Position numbers and translations under genes: made by a program. Positions 1 to 12,666 of a DNA stretch of 64,000 nt are shown here, one piece after another; positions within the stretch are counted from its first letter, which is position 1; each line of letters starts with the position of its first letter. The DNA is taken from the NCBI RefSeq assembly GCF_963662255.1, contig NC_085047.1, positions 47,647,006 to 47,711,005 of the forward strand, written 5' to 3'. This stretch comes from Cinclus cinclus. Its lineage: Eukaryota; Chordata; Aves; Passeriformes; Cinclidae. Under the pieces are notes generated by a model. The model saw nothing but the letters and a program-made list of their open reading frames with translations, was not told the origin of the DNA and made no database searches.

Positions 1-1350
1 TAGAGGGACATTTTAATGCCCTCTTTTCTTTCCACCAATCAAAAATGCTCAAAAGGTGGCCTAACACTGAAAGAAAATGACCAAGGTTCGGAACATGGAC
101 TTTTCAACACATGAAACAGCCATAACAGTATTCATAGAGAGCTATATTAAGCATCAGATGTTGCATAAATAAATAAAGCTGCATTCATGAATGTATGCAG
201 AGTGTTTTGAACTACTTGATTAAAATACACCTTATTAGTGAAAATTAATGATTAGCTTATAACAACAAAGCTCTCTCTGCAAACACTACAATGAAAAGAA
301 AGAAATGAAAAGTACAATTCAGTTTGCAGTTGCTATGATAATAATAAATGAAACCATGCTGAAAGGGTATGTGGAAGATTTTCATATTATAGAGTTTAGG
401 TTGGCCAAAAAACAGTGCAATTTGTTCTATTATTTCTTGGGGTTTTTTGGAAACAGTAAGACTTCTTTGTCACTTGTATTTTGCAACATGATGAGAGAGA
501 TGCCAAGGATCGAGATAAAGGGTCAAGCAGGAGGCCCTGGGATAAATACACTTAAGGGAGTCTAAGCAGATTTGTTGCTCCATTATGTTCCATAAATTAA
601 GATGGTGGCTTTTCCATCCAGCTATAATATTAATCCATTAGCTGAAGAGGAGACAAGGTCCTTCTCATTTATTATTTATAAGACAGGGAATGCACAACTT
701 GTCTGACATCATCCTTGTCACAGCTAATGAGAAGCTGCAATAAATCCATCTATAAATGGATCTCTCACAGAAGATATGAAAAATCCCAGATCCAATGATC
801 CATTTTTCTGCAGTAGGGAAGGGCTTGCTAACCTACACAACTAAATAGATTATTGTATATCGTGTATCCCAAAAGGATGAGCTTTCCACACCACTACTGC
901 TGTTTGAGGGACATCCTTGTGACCATATACGTACATTGTATAAACATCAAACAACCAGCATGAGTCAAAGAGATGCTTTTACCATCAACAGGAGTAACCA
1001 AAACAAACCAGAAATCAATTTGAACATTTTAAGTTCCTCAGCTCTTAAATCTACTTTACTATGGTGGATCAACAGTGTTAGGCTGAGATCCTGTCTGGCA
1101 CAGGGTGGGGTAACACAAGCCAATGCCAAGATCCAGGGAAGCAGTTCCAATACCAGTTCAATATGAGCATGAAAGTCATGAGCTGAAGTATGCTGGCACC
1201 TGGAATGAGGCTCTACATCACTCTATAGTTCAAAAATCATCCTCCAGTGCACATCTTGCTCTCTCTTTTACCCATGGACTGCCCTAGGCTGAAAGCCTGG
1301 CTCACAACATGCAGGCAGGACTTTGGCTGCACCTCTGAGCACAGAGAGCT
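1..1350. other. AT-rich non-coding stretch, no gene seen
   Basis: Open frames here are short (under about 90 codons), overlap on both strands, and do not resemble a known family. I see no CR1 tail, LTR end, CpG cluster or long simple repeat. It reads as unique intergenic or intronic DNA. Confidence 0.6.
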
Positions 1351-1373
1351 AAGTATTAGCTAAGCTAATACTT
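1351..1373. repeat. Perfect 10-bp inverted repeat (hairpin)
   Basis: The arm AAGTATTAGC is followed by the spacer TAA and the exact reverse complement GCTAATACTT. The arms do not extend further, because the next flanking pair does not match. No U-run or gene context gives it a terminator role. It may be chance, but the match is perfect. Confidence 0.6.
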
Positions 1374-1975
1374 GAGTAGTATTTCATTCCCTACCTCTTA
1401 TTTAGCAGTCCATCTGTGGCCTGGAGAGTAGGAGAAATGCAAGATGCTGCCAGAGGATTGGGGCATGCTGGGGACACTGCTGTTACGAAAAAACTCATGG
1501 GTGTCGGTCAGAAGTCTTGATTCATGTAGGAATTGTCCTGGTATGGTGACAAAGAACAGTATGGAGGGAGAAATTTGAGAAAGAAGGAAAAGGTTTACAG
1601 AAGGCATTTTATGGGGAAAGTGCAGGTAGCACAAACAAGGATCGAGGGCACAATCCTGCAATTCCCCTTCTCTCCAGCCATCTGACATTAGTAATTTCTT
1701 TCATAGTGCAAATTATTTTATAGAACAGGATTTGGCAACTGCTGATTTTTTCTTGTAAAGCACATCAGACCACTCTGAAGCAACTATCACATTCCCCAGG
1801 ATCTCAGCTTACATCATTTAAAATCTGATAATAATTTTTCTGTTACCTCTGCAAAGCTCCACATTGCCACATATATAACAAAGAGATAGGTAGATTAGCC
1901 TGTCCTAAAAAGAAAAAAAAGTACAGGAAGTTTCTTTTGCTTCACTGAAGCTTTAACTAAAACTCTATTGTGGTT

Positions 1976-2622
1976 TAATCCCAGCCAGCAACTAAGTACC
2001 CCACAGATGCTTTGCTCATCTATCTTTCCCCCAGTGGGATGAGAAGGAGAATCAGAGAGAAGGTGAAACCCATCGGTCAAGATGAGAATAGGTTAAGAAA
2101 TGTAATTAAATAACAATAGCAACAACAACAACAACAAGAACAAGAATAAGAATGAGAGTAAGAGTAAGAGTAAGAGTAAGAATAAGAATAAGAATAAGAA
2201 TAAGAATAAGAATAAGAATAAGAATAAGAATAATTATTCTCATACAAAGGAATACAACAAAGAAACAAAACCCAAGCAAAACAAGTGATGCACAACACAG
2301 TTGCTGACCAATGCCCAGCCCAACCATGGGCAGTAACCAGCCCCTCCTACTAGCTTATATACTGCACATGATATTCCATGGCCTGGAATATCCTTTTGGC
2401 TAGTTTGGCTCAGATGTCCTTGCTCTGCTGCATCCCAGTTTCCAGTGCACCTCCTTGTTGGCAGAGTATGGGAAACTGAAATGTCCTTGATTTAGAGCAG
2501 GCACTACTTAGCAACAACTACAACATCAGTGTGTTATCAACATCATTCTCATACTAAGTCCAAAACACAGTGCTGTGCCAGCTACCAGGAAGAAAATGAA
2601 CTCTATCCCTGACAAAACAACA
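1976..2622 (-). mobile_element. Endogenous retrovirus solo LTR, minus strand
   Basis: Read on the minus strand this is an avian-type ERV LTR. It starts with TG at 2622, where the opening reads TGTTGTTTTGTCAGGG, and runs through a block matching the start of the LTR at 14042-14655 (region about 2480-2620). A TATA-like word lies on the minus strand at about 2354-2363 (AGTATATAAG). It ends in the terminal block shared with the other copy, whose final dinucleotide is degraded to TA at 1976. The internal part holds a long AAT-AAG type repeat. No gag, pol or env sequence lies beside it, so it is a solo LTR left by LTR-LTR recombination. I found no clear target-site duplication. Family membership is inferred from recognised terminal and promoter blocks, and the exact Repbase name is not assigned. 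Confidence 0.82.
2112..2233. repeat. AAC then AAG/AAT hexanucleotide microsatellite inside the LTR
   Basis: The tract begins as (AAC)n, passes through AAGAAC/AAGAAT and GAGTAA variants, and ends as a regular (AATAAG)n run to about 2233. It lies within the minus-strand LTR, in the A-rich part near its 3' half, so it probably grew from an A-rich seed in the element. Its repetitive frames give artificial SY and IL dipeptide peptides. Confidence 0.9.
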
Positions 2623-5600
2623 ATTTAAATACTAACGTTGTTATTTTCTTCCTCATGGGAGATCAGAGTGCTAAAGCTCTGACCTTTGCTATTTTCCACC
2701 AGCTGTCATATCTGAAAGAGGTGGTGATTGGTATATGCAGCCAGCTGTAACATTCTCCTATAAGAAGAAAGAAACCAAACCTTACCACTTACCATGCCCT
2801 CCTGTGAGGTCACCAGAGGAGATCAAAACACCATCCTCTCATGAGTATAATCATCACCTATCAGAAATAATGCCTTATTTTGGTTTCACATGGGCAGAGA
2901 AAGTTTCTACAGGTAATTTTAGGGAAGACAACAAAGCCCTATTTATTTCTAGTCTGACCTTCATGGCTGCACATTTTTTGCACAAAAACACACATAGGTC
3001 CTCACAGACAAAGTGAAACCTTCCTTTCTTACAGGTCTAGTGTACCTCCATCACAACCAACAACTTGCTAGAAGTTCCAAACAATGAACATCTGCTAAAC
3101 TGACCAAAAAGACAAAATATGCTAATGGACTAGATCACTCTATTTAAAGATTTAGCTCGAGACTGCTCAAGTACAAATATGTCCATTAAATACACACTTA
3201 GAAGAAAAATGTCAACCTACCATACCAAATACTTGTGTGAGTTGTTATATTTCTTAGCTGAGGCAGAAATAATTGCTGAATAATTGTGTGTATAACAAAA
3301 AGTATTGCTGAGTGGATTAACACTTTTTTCAAAAAGGACCAGATCTTCCAAAAGATCAAGTATTTCAAAATCTGACATACATGTTCTCAATTCTGTGTAT
3401 TATTCCAAGGGTTCATATAAACTGAGGAACTAGACACTGTTTAAACTCTCCAAAATAATTCTCTTTATCTTTATAAAGCCTACACTTTTGTATATTTTAA
3501 CATAAAAACTAATCCAGTACTTTTGAAACTCCGCTTTTGAGAGTAGGGTCCAAATATTGTGAAGTTCAATGACCATGGTAATATGGTTTTATATATGTGA
3601 TATATCAGTTTTTTTCTGGGAGTGTTGCTGTGCTTCCATTAATGAAAAGAAAATATGGTCGAAACTGGAGCTTCTTAGGTCCTTTAATTATACTTAATAA
3701 ATCTGTGCCTGTTGCCTTGGAAGTCATTAAAAAAGCATATCTAAGGAACAGGAAAACAATCAAGAAAGAAAGACAGAGAAACAAAAGGTTTTTGAGTTGG
3801 CCCCAAAAAAGTCAAATACACCCCAGTGTAATTTTGCTGAAAACAGTGGAAGTACACAGGAGCTGAACTTCTCCCACTGTCTTAACACAACAGTAAGCAG
3901 CCTTTAAAACTATTTTATCCAATAGTCCTTCACATTTTCAGTAGGTGAACAGAACTTCACTATATGGAACTGAGAGGTTTCTTATTATTTTTGTATTCTT
4001 GCAAATGATTACTTTCTTAATCTTTGGAAATCCTTTTTCCAACCAGAGATTCTTCGTGATGTTGAGAGGGTGATGATCCTGACACAGGAGAGGAAGGGAC
4101 AAGAATGAACACTGACAGTACCAAGCCTTAGCATTCACAATCACTGCCAGAGCCCTCCCTAGGCAACAGTAATTTACTATAAGCCCCTTAAGGGATAAAT
4201 TTGGCTTCTTACAATTCAGTTTCTGATAGCAAGCAATAAGAAGGTTTTTTTCGAATAGACAGCTGATGGAGCTCTTATACCTCTGGGAATACAAGGTGAG
4301 GGCAACTTTCAAAGCAATGATGGTAAAACTTCCCTGTGGGTTCCTTGGTGTGAAGGAGGCTCTGCCTTACATCCCCCCCTCCCCGAGGTGATCAGTGTAA
4401 TGGGGCAGAAATGCATTCATTACCTTGCAGCCCTCAGCACCAGGAGCTGCAGTTCTGCCAAGTCCCAAAAGATGCACTAAAGAAGTCTCCTCCTTGCAGC
4501 AGCTACCCACCCTCCTCAGCAGACCCACACAGGCTGCTCATCACCATTACCCTGCTGTCACCTCCCCAGCACTGGAGTGAGATCTGTCAGGCAGATTCTG
4601 AAGGAGCTGTGTTAAGTACCAAGGTGCAGCTGCAAAGGACATCAGATAGATTATATTCTCTGTCTTACAGCAAATCACCACAGCTTTATACAGTACTTTG
4701 ACAGATGAAAGCAAAATTAATATTCCCGTGAAATAACAAGGAAGTACTAACTCCTCACATTTTTTCACTCTGCTAATGTGTGTAGTTTTAGCTACAATAA
4801 AAATTTTTGTCTGATAACCAAAAAATTTGCTGAGAAATGCAGTGCAGTAAACTTGTCCTAGCTCTGCTTTCTCTCTTGCTTTTAAAGCCAGATCATTACT
4901 AGATCATTAGGGCATATGCAGAGTAAAAAGCAGCAAATCATTTGTCAAAGAGAAAGACATTGGATTTCTGTAAGGAAAAGGCTTACATTTAAAAATATAT
5001 ACATCTACTTCAACTAGCAACAGACCAAAGATAGGAGAGTGTACATTCCTTTGAGTAATAAATCATACTTGGCACTCTCCTTGGGAGAGCTATGTTAAGA
5101 ACTAGTCTCCCTATAGTAACACACAAAGCTATTGAAATTTCATAAGCTTTCTACAACTGCATGCATGAGAAAAAATAAAAATAAAGCAGTAGGTATCAAG
5201 TAAGTTTGTATAACAAATAATTCTAGGGCGTGTGAAAAAATGTATTGTGCATCCCTGTGCTTGAAGGCAGAGCCGAAATTCAGTGAGAGGCCTTTGCACA
5301 GGGAGGGTGGTGCTGCAGCAATCTGCTAACACATCTATAGAGCAGAGCCCAGACAAGCCATCAGGAAAGGAGAATAAGCTCGTGTGCACAGTCCTATTCT
5401 TCACCCACCCTACCAACACACTGCAGCCTGTGAGTCACTTAAAAATCCTGTAGAGACACAGAAAATACAGTTATTTGTTTAAATATATTATGAAGCATGT
5501 CGCAGTTAATGCTTTCTCCACCTGCTAAAAGCATCAGGGTACCCATTAACATCTCCCACAAACAACTGCAGTGACCACGGGATCTGCTGTTGAGCTCCTA

Positions 5601-8600
5601 CTTACATTACAGCATGAGCTGGGACAAAGCTCGGCATTTAACTATTTCTTCGTAAGCTGCTTCCACATGCTTGTCTGCTCATTGTACCATTCCTTCCATC
5701 GATTGCTTGTGTTTGACAGCATCTGGACTGCAAAATGATCTTTTGCCTCTTCTTTTGCAGAATCAGCAGGCTGCGGGGGGATGCGTGACCATTGCTGCAG
5801 CCGATGTATCCAAACAGCCCAATGCAGCAGAGGCTTTAGCTCCCCCTTCCTAGCCTGGGTTTTTTCTTTCTTTGTCTGAGTGGGTTTTTTTTTAAAGAGA
5901 TATGGTCCTGACTAACCTCAGGTTTCAGGAGCACAGTACAAGCTCCAGGCACGGGGCAGTCAAATAGATGTGGAAGGATGACAAGGCAGAAGGCCAAAAT
6001 AACACAATTTGAAGAGACGTTTAAGGCATAGCATGTATTTGAACTGTTTCCTGTAGCAGATCAAATTTTTTTATTGGTCCTGTTTAATTCAATTTTTTCT
6101 TGACATTTTGCTGCTTTATTTCTTCACTTTTTGCATTTTCTTCAGCTTATACAATAGAAATAATAAGTTTTACGCTTATTTATTTCCCTCTTCAACTCTC
6201 CTTCTGCATCAAAGAATGTTTACATTTTAAACATGCACAAATTGAAGAAGCCTTCTGTTAAAACTTCTGTCTATATAGCAGTTTTAGCAAATCTTTACTG
6301 TTCTGCCTCTGTTTTGCCAACATAGTATGCTCACACTCTTCTTTAGTATTTCCTTAAATTATTTTTTTTCGTGCTGATTGTATCAAGAGTCTGTGGACTA
6401 CCAGTAGCATCCCAAGCTTGGTTTCACCTTTCCAAGCTGGCACAGGTAGACATTAGCACTTCCACATTTTCAAAATTTTCTCCTTATTAACTTCACGTTC
6501 ATATTCCTACCCATGTAATCAACTGCATAAAGCAGACCTCAGCATTTAAGGTGTTTCTAAGATTTTTCATTATCTCCCCCCATAATCACTCATGCTAACA
6601 TGTCAGGTTGTCCTCCAGGAAAATCAAGAAACCTTTCCTTTGAGACCCCTTCTAATCTTGCCAGTTGTGTTTCTTTTAATTCCACAGAGCAGTGTAGAAT
6701 GCTGCCCCTTCCCTTGATCCAGTAGCCTACTGCCAGAAACACATCATTCCAACCTGTCAGTCTTCATTTAAAATGTTGGACTAACTCAGAACTTCAGAAG
6801 AGCTTCAGGACTGGCTCAAAGGATGAGGTTAGGGACTTCTAGGGAGTCTGGAGCTCTCTTTTCCCTCTGCAGTCCTGAACTGCACAGGTAAGGCACTAGA
6901 AATCACTTCTCTATAGGGTAATGACAGCAGAGGCAGAGAAAACAAAGTGCTATTGCAGCTTTGTACAGACAGAGGACTCCTCCTTAGACAGCTCCTGGAC
7001 TTTACTACAACTCTGCTGGTTACTGCAACTCTCTTTTGGTTAGAAAAACCTGTTTTCCTGCCAAGGAGCTGACGCTGACTTCTCTCACGTTGAAGGTTAA
7101 AGTAACAATGCAAACACTACAAGGCTACTGCTTCATTGTATAAAAGAAAATAATTATTCTTCCAAGGAAAATAAGCCTGTTTCATATTAAAAGTACATCT
7201 GTTGGTAAGTGAAATTATTTTTTATCATAAGCAATTTACCAGAGGATGACAACACCCTTGTATTTGGAGTCCTGATCATGTACGGTCAAGAGGAACTGAG
7301 CATAAGTAAGCAACAATATTGTCCCTGCAATATTGCTTTTCATTGCATAGAAATCAAGGAAAGCACATTTTTCTGGTCATCACATCTCAGCTTTTACTTA
7401 GAAAGAGTAAGAAATCCTCTTTGAGTTCAAGTAAACAAAAGCACATTATGACCAGGCAGAGCAGACTGTTTAACCAGGAAAACATGCAGTGCCAGTCTCC
7501 AAAACTTTGCCCGGCTGGACAAACTCCTGCAGCACAGTGATCTGCCACAGCTGTTGTATTGCTTCTGACTTTCACTGCTGAAAGGATTGGCCCCAGTGCA
7601 GTGGCACACTGAGAACGACCTTCCTGAGCAGGGCATGTGTGTCTGCCACAACTGCCTGTGGCCATGCTGGCCACATAGGCCAGTAGCAGGGTATCAGCCC
7701 TGTTTATCAATGTCACATTCTGTAAGTAGAAAAAAATCCATATGGGGGGTGGAAATAAAGCCACAGATAACACAGGAAGCATCGCAAGGATAGGAGACAA
7801 TGGGGGACTGGACATCGAAATAAAAATGCTTTAAAAGCACTCTCTCACAAAGTGTTCAAATCCTTTTTAAGCAGCAGGCATAAAGAGCCCTCCTTTGAAA
7901 TTCCATTCCTAGAGTGAAAATAGAATGTGAATGACTAGCATTGTTAGCAATCTTCTTGTAGAAGAATGTCAGCTGAGGGCAGCCCTGTGTCTGAAAACTG
8001 AGACTGAAAAAGCAGCTGGGCTTCCCATATGGGAAGCAGGTGAAGGGCAGATTTCCCCTCCAGGGACATTTTAAAACAGAGGCAAAAATAAGTATTTGAT
8101 TGATGCATTCAGCATCCCAGCTGTGAAAATCAAGTAAAATTAAGAGGCTCATTGCTGTTGCTGCTGAGTTTGGTATGAGTTTTATTAGCGCTGACGTGGG
8201 TGAAATGCAGCCAGCTACTCAAATTGGTGGCCTGTGAAGCTGATACCTTGTAAAGTTCACCTGCCTCCTCTTTCAGTCAGAAACATTTTTCTTATTTCTC
8301 TTCCTCCTTAATTTCACTTCCCTCCTCTTCAAATGGGACACCTCGTCTCACACAGCACCCTCAGCATTAGCAGCCTCTCTGTGTTGTCCGTGAAGGGAGA
8401 GGCACAAAGTCACATCCCCCAGTGCCTCCTGGGCATTCACTGTGGCAGTGGCAGAACGGGCAGAGCTGGGTTCCCACTGGGTAGCAGTGGGCTGGAGGCA
8501 GCCAGAAACACCAGAAACATTCACCCTGCCATGTACAGGGCCATTGTCACATGTCAGTACAAGTAAATGGTTTCATCATCCAGATGCAGCCCACAGCCAA

Positions 8601-9489
8601 CCCCATAATGAGGGGAGCTGAAATCTTCCTCAAGTGGCAGTGTATTGCATCTAGGTATCAGAGCCAGTTCAGAAGGTACAAGAGAGCTCTGGCTGCTTTA
8701 ACAGTGGAAAACCTCATAAGAGCTGAGCCAACCACTCTGAGAAATATGAAACAAAATTCAAAATACAAATCAAAATTAATTTTTATAGTGAGCTCTATTT
8801 CCTCCACAGTTTTATTAGATTTTTCCCAGACATTGCAAGACCACACTCCTCAGCTGTAAGAGGAGGACTGGCAATTTTTTGTTTAATTCTTCTCCCCAGC
8901 CCCCAGCATAGGCAACCTTCAAATAAAGGGAATAAAAATGAAACCTAGCTATGAAACCTTCTTACAAAACCCATGTGTAAGAGACCTGCACTGTGTAACA
9001 GCAAAGATTAAGTGGGGTCTTTGAAGCTGGTGAATGTATAACATAACTAATCAGTGACATTTGATGGTCAGAAGAATTGTTGGCAACCTGAAAAAAAAAT
9101 TTTAAGTATCAACAATAGTGACAGGTTTTAATCCTCTGAGGTTAAATATATAGAATTGCATTAGCTGGACCTTGTAGTAAGATCACTGTAATATTTGGAA
9201 CAGCAAACTCTTCAGCACAACCTGCTTCAGCTGTCTCAAGTGACCCATATGTGCTTTAAATCTGCTGCAAGGAAAAAGTTTTTTAAAAAGATGGAATATG
9301 AGAAAGAGGTGACCTAACTGAAAATTCTCCAGTGCTGTAAGTGACAAAACACTAGATTTTCTTCTGGTTTAGGTTGAAATTGTGATTTCTGCATTTTGTA
9401 ATTGATCATATCTGCAGTAGACCTCTTGTTAACCTAGATAAAAAGATAAAAATGTTATAAATTAACATTTCTAGGCTGTGATCCAGGAT
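2623..9489. other. Long non-coding stretch, no gene or clear repeat seen
   Basis: Frames here are short or overlap across strands, and the longest (142 codons, minus strand, 7387-7815) resembles no family I know. There is no CpG cluster and no recognisable CR1 or LTR end. Small T-rich and C-rich runs occur, for example around 4374-4386. It is probably intergenic or intronic unique sequence. Short exons of unknown genes cannot be excluded by eye. Confidence 0.5.
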
Positions 9490-9641
9490 GATTAAAATAC
9501 CATCTTGCCCAGGCTATTAGTGCCATAACAGTTTTAATGCCAGCAAGGCCAGGCAATTAGTGTTTGTGTGATTAAAATACCAGCCTGGTCCTCAAGAGCC
9601 AGAGTGATTAGTATATTGCCAGTCCTAGCTATTAGTGTTAG
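9490..9641. repeat. Degenerate tandem repeat, about 40-bp period, four units
   Basis: Four related units begin near 9490, 9531, 9570 and 9613. Each opens with a form of TTAAAATACCA (degraded in the second and fourth to TTTTAATGCCA and ATTGCCA), continues with a CC/AGG-rich middle, and ends in an ATTAGT word. ATTAG cores are at 9516, 9556, 9607 and 9631. The third unit is slightly longer. Divergence between units suggests an old tandem duplication. The ATTAG cores look like homeodomain sites, but binding is not shown. Confidence 0.6.
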
Positions 9642-10465
9642 CACCACCAATGATGTGGAATTTTATAGTCCTTTGAGAAGCAATTTAGGCTCATATTAGC
9701 TTGACATGATTCTTTTTCTTTACCTATACTTTAACTCATTGAAATATATATATGCATATTTCAAATATATATGTAATCATAAAAAAAAGTATTTTTGCTT
9801 TTTTTTTGTACCACCATGATAATTGGAGATTTAACATATTGTCTGTGTAGGGGTAGTCATGAAAAGACTGGATTATGATGTAGGAATTCCAAGCAGGGAA
9901 ATTAAAACAATGATGAAATTTGTTCGCCCTCAGACTAAATCTTAAATGCCAGCTCAGTCAGTCCATGGCATGCAGCCAGGGCCATGCAGCCTGACTGACC
10001 CCATTTGCCCAGGGCAGTGGATGCATTAACCACTGCAGTGCAGTGCAGCTCCCTCTGCATCCCAAGGTGGGTGCAGAACATGTGGGTGGGTCCATGGGGA
10101 GAGCTGGCACCAAGTGTTCAAATTCAGGAGATGGGCTTTTTCTATGATAAATACTGGCAAGACCAATGAGGGGCAAAATTCAACATTAAGGGCCAAAATG
10201 TCATGGCAGAGACCTTGGCTAAAGCTGTCCAGGAAAAGAGGGGCCATGAAGAACCACCTTTGTAGAAGCAGATACCTACTGAAGGCTGAAGCTGTGTCAC
10301 AGCAGATTGTTGGGCTGTGGTGCTAAGGCCACCAGTGTTCAACTCAGAATTGCACCTACACTGCATCTTAGGATCTGTCTAGTGTTTGTATATATGCACA
10401 CTATGTACTCTCTATATAATTATATATGCATATTGACCATTTACTGTAACTTTGAATTTTCTACT
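9642..10465. other. AT-rich sequence with TA-rich tracts, then unassigned unique DNA
   Basis: TA-rich runs with local dyad symmetry occur at about 9740-9775 and 10385-10432. The section 9955-10330 is richer in GC, but no frame in it is recognisable and no repeat family is evident. Confidence 0.45.
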
Positions 10466-10900
10466 ATTTAATCAACTCTCCAGATATCCATGCAGTCTTA
10501 TTCTGTGACCGCTGTGAATTCCTAAAAAAACCTTCATCGGTGGACTCAAATGCCTTTGGAACTCTAGGTAGACAGGATTTCCTGTAACCCCTTATGCTGT
10601 TCCTCTCAGCATAAGTAGGTAGAGACGTATGATTTGCCCTCACGAAATTTATGTTGACTTTCTCACAGTCATAGTTATCCATGTGTCCTCGAATTTTTTT
10701 CTTTATTATAAATCTTGTGGAAATATCCTGTAGAGATAATGAGCATGCCACTCTGTAGTTCCTCAGATCCCTGTTGGAATCCTTTTTGAAAAATGGTCCC
10801 ATCAGTTGCTTTCTAGCAACTGTGAGAAGCAAAGCGTTTTGAAAGAAAAGCTGCAAACGTGGACAGCCATTAAGGTATTTCCTTTAAGAGGCGTTAAATT
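10466..10900 (-). mobile_element. Ancient CR1-type LINE fragment, reverse-transcriptase region, minus strand
   Basis: The minus-strand translation (130-codon open segment, 10464-10856) contains FFKKDSNRDLRNYR, which matches the family motif around F-KK----D--NYRPVSL in the CR1/L2-clade reverse transcriptase. It continues with degraded forms of the following blocks: the segment before the palm domain, the K-S-CL-type block, and a degraded FQKAFD-like block seen as VPKAFES. The order of blocks along the strand is correct, which argues against chance. The copy is highly diverged and lacks the catalytic aspartates and any 3' tail, so it is a dead fragment. By divergence it is much older than the CR1 3' ends elsewhere in the window. 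Confidence 0.6.
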
Positions 10901-12390
10901 AATTGATTTTTGAAAATGTCTAGGTCCTGTTATTATTCATTTTCTCTACTGTTCTATGTATATTTCACTCTAAAGGAGCAACTCTGTGTAGTTTCTGTCT
11001 GGAAGGATGCCAGCATGGAGATTTTCCTGTGCTTTATTGTGGTGAATAAAGATACAAATAACTGAATCAACTTTTCCTGTGATGAGCTTATTTGTTTTGC
11101 TTACCATAGAAGAGTTTGAAAAACTAAGTAGAATTAGTTTTATTAGTAGAATTTATTAGTAGAATTCCACTTTTGCAGGCTGTTCATCAGCAATCATCTC
11201 AGAGCTGTGTCACTTCCAGTCTCGGTTTACTTATTAATTCACCTCTCCCACATGAGAATATGTTTCACGTAAGCACTGGTAGCTAATACTTTCTTCAACA
11301 TGGTATCACAGAGTGTGTAAAGTAGGCATGAGCTAGCATGAACCACTGTGTTCAACAGTCAGGCAGAACTATGCTTAACATGTTATTTTCCACAATTAAA
11401 ATACCAAAGAAATTTACTCAAGAGAGGAAAATGAAGACCCCATACATAACCATGTACAAACCCCCAATGGATGTGAGTAAAGCTTTAGAAAACATTTTAG
11501 GGGTCTCTCATCTTTCTCTCTTGTACTTGCTCACTAGACATCATGACAGGACAGAATAGCAGGCTGTGTGAAATGAGGGGTAGCATGAGTCAGATTGCAG
11601 TGTCAACACTCTGCACCCTGCCTCCATCCAGCAGTCAGAGAAAATATTATTGCAGTAAAATAATTGCAGAAAATTATTGCAGAAAATAATAGTAAAAATA
11701 ATATACAAATACGGGTATGTTATATATTTTGTGTATATTCAATAGATATGTAAATACAGTTAAATTTTATGTATTTACTTATAAAGAAGTATATTTCCAA
11801 AAACTACAAACCAGTTTGGTAATCTTAATAATTATTATAAAAGTGTTGATAACTATTATATGCTGGCATTATGCAGCCATGAAGAAGGAAGGTGTGATCT
11901 ACAGGGGACAGAAGAAGGTAAGTTACTAATGAGTGCAAGCTAACTACAAGATTCCATCTGATTCTGATTTAGTCATAGTTAAGTAGGATGCCAAGAAGTC
12001 ATGGAGAGCAGGTTCAGAGAAGCCCTAGCAATACAGTTAGAGAAACAATATTTACCTTAAAGGAAAGAGATCAAACTTGCTTAATTTGTTTATCAAAAGG
12101 AGGTGAAAAAGAATATGACTGATCACCAGCAAGAGCCGTGGATAGCCAGGAAGCAGAATGTATTTTGAACCTACTGGACAGTATTAATTTCTTATTCACA
12201 AATTTTCTCCTCATTTTTTCATACATTTTTCCCTTTTCTGTGTGTCTCTTCCACACTTCACAATTTTTTAAGCAAAACTTATCCTTGAGTGTAAAGTTAA
12301 GAAGTATTTCCCTCCCAAACAACCTTCCTAAATCAGCTTTCACAAACTTCTTGGTAACCATCTTTGCCTTTTACCTTCCAAGGGCATGTA
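10901..12390. other. AT-rich non-coding stretch
   Basis: A/T-rich tracts are present at 11640-11760, including a short tandem repetition of ATTGCAGAAAAT-like words at about 11650-11690. I see no coding exon, CpG cluster or recognisable element. Confidence 0.5.
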
Positions 12391-12666
12391 GGCAGGACAA
12401 GGGGCAGTAGCTTTAAATTGAAAGAGGGCAGGTTTAGATTAGATATTGGGAAGAAATTCTTTGCTGTGGCAGTGGTGAGACCCTAGAACAGGTTGCCCAG
12501 AGAAGTTTTGGATGCCCTGTCCTCAGAAGTGTTCTTCAAGAAGGGTTAGATAGGGGCTTGTGAGCAAACTGGTCTAGTGGAAGGTGTCCCTGCCCACAGC
12601 AGAGGTGTCAGAACTGAATGATCTTTAAGGTCCCTTCCAATCCAAACCATTCTGTGATTCTGTGAG
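12391..12666 (+). mobile_element. CR1 LINE, 5'-truncated 3' end
   Basis: This is a standard CR1 3'-untranslated segment. It contains AGATATTGGGAAGAAATTCT, the GGTTGCCCAGAGA block, the GGTCTAGTGGAAGGTGTCCC block, the CCTTCCAATCCAAACCATTC block and the terminal tail ATTCTGTGATTCTGTGA. Only the last 0.27 kb is present, as is usual for CR1, which is copied from the 3' end and often truncated. It carries no functional open frame. Confidence 0.93.

Noticed and set aside
2077..2327. Minus-strand frames with SY or IL dipeptide runs
   Set aside because: They are translations of the hexamer microsatellite inside the LTR.
7387..7815. 142-codon minus-strand frame with hydrophobic stretches
   Set aside because: No family resemblance, no CpG or splice context, and competing frames on the plus strand. 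It is probably chance.
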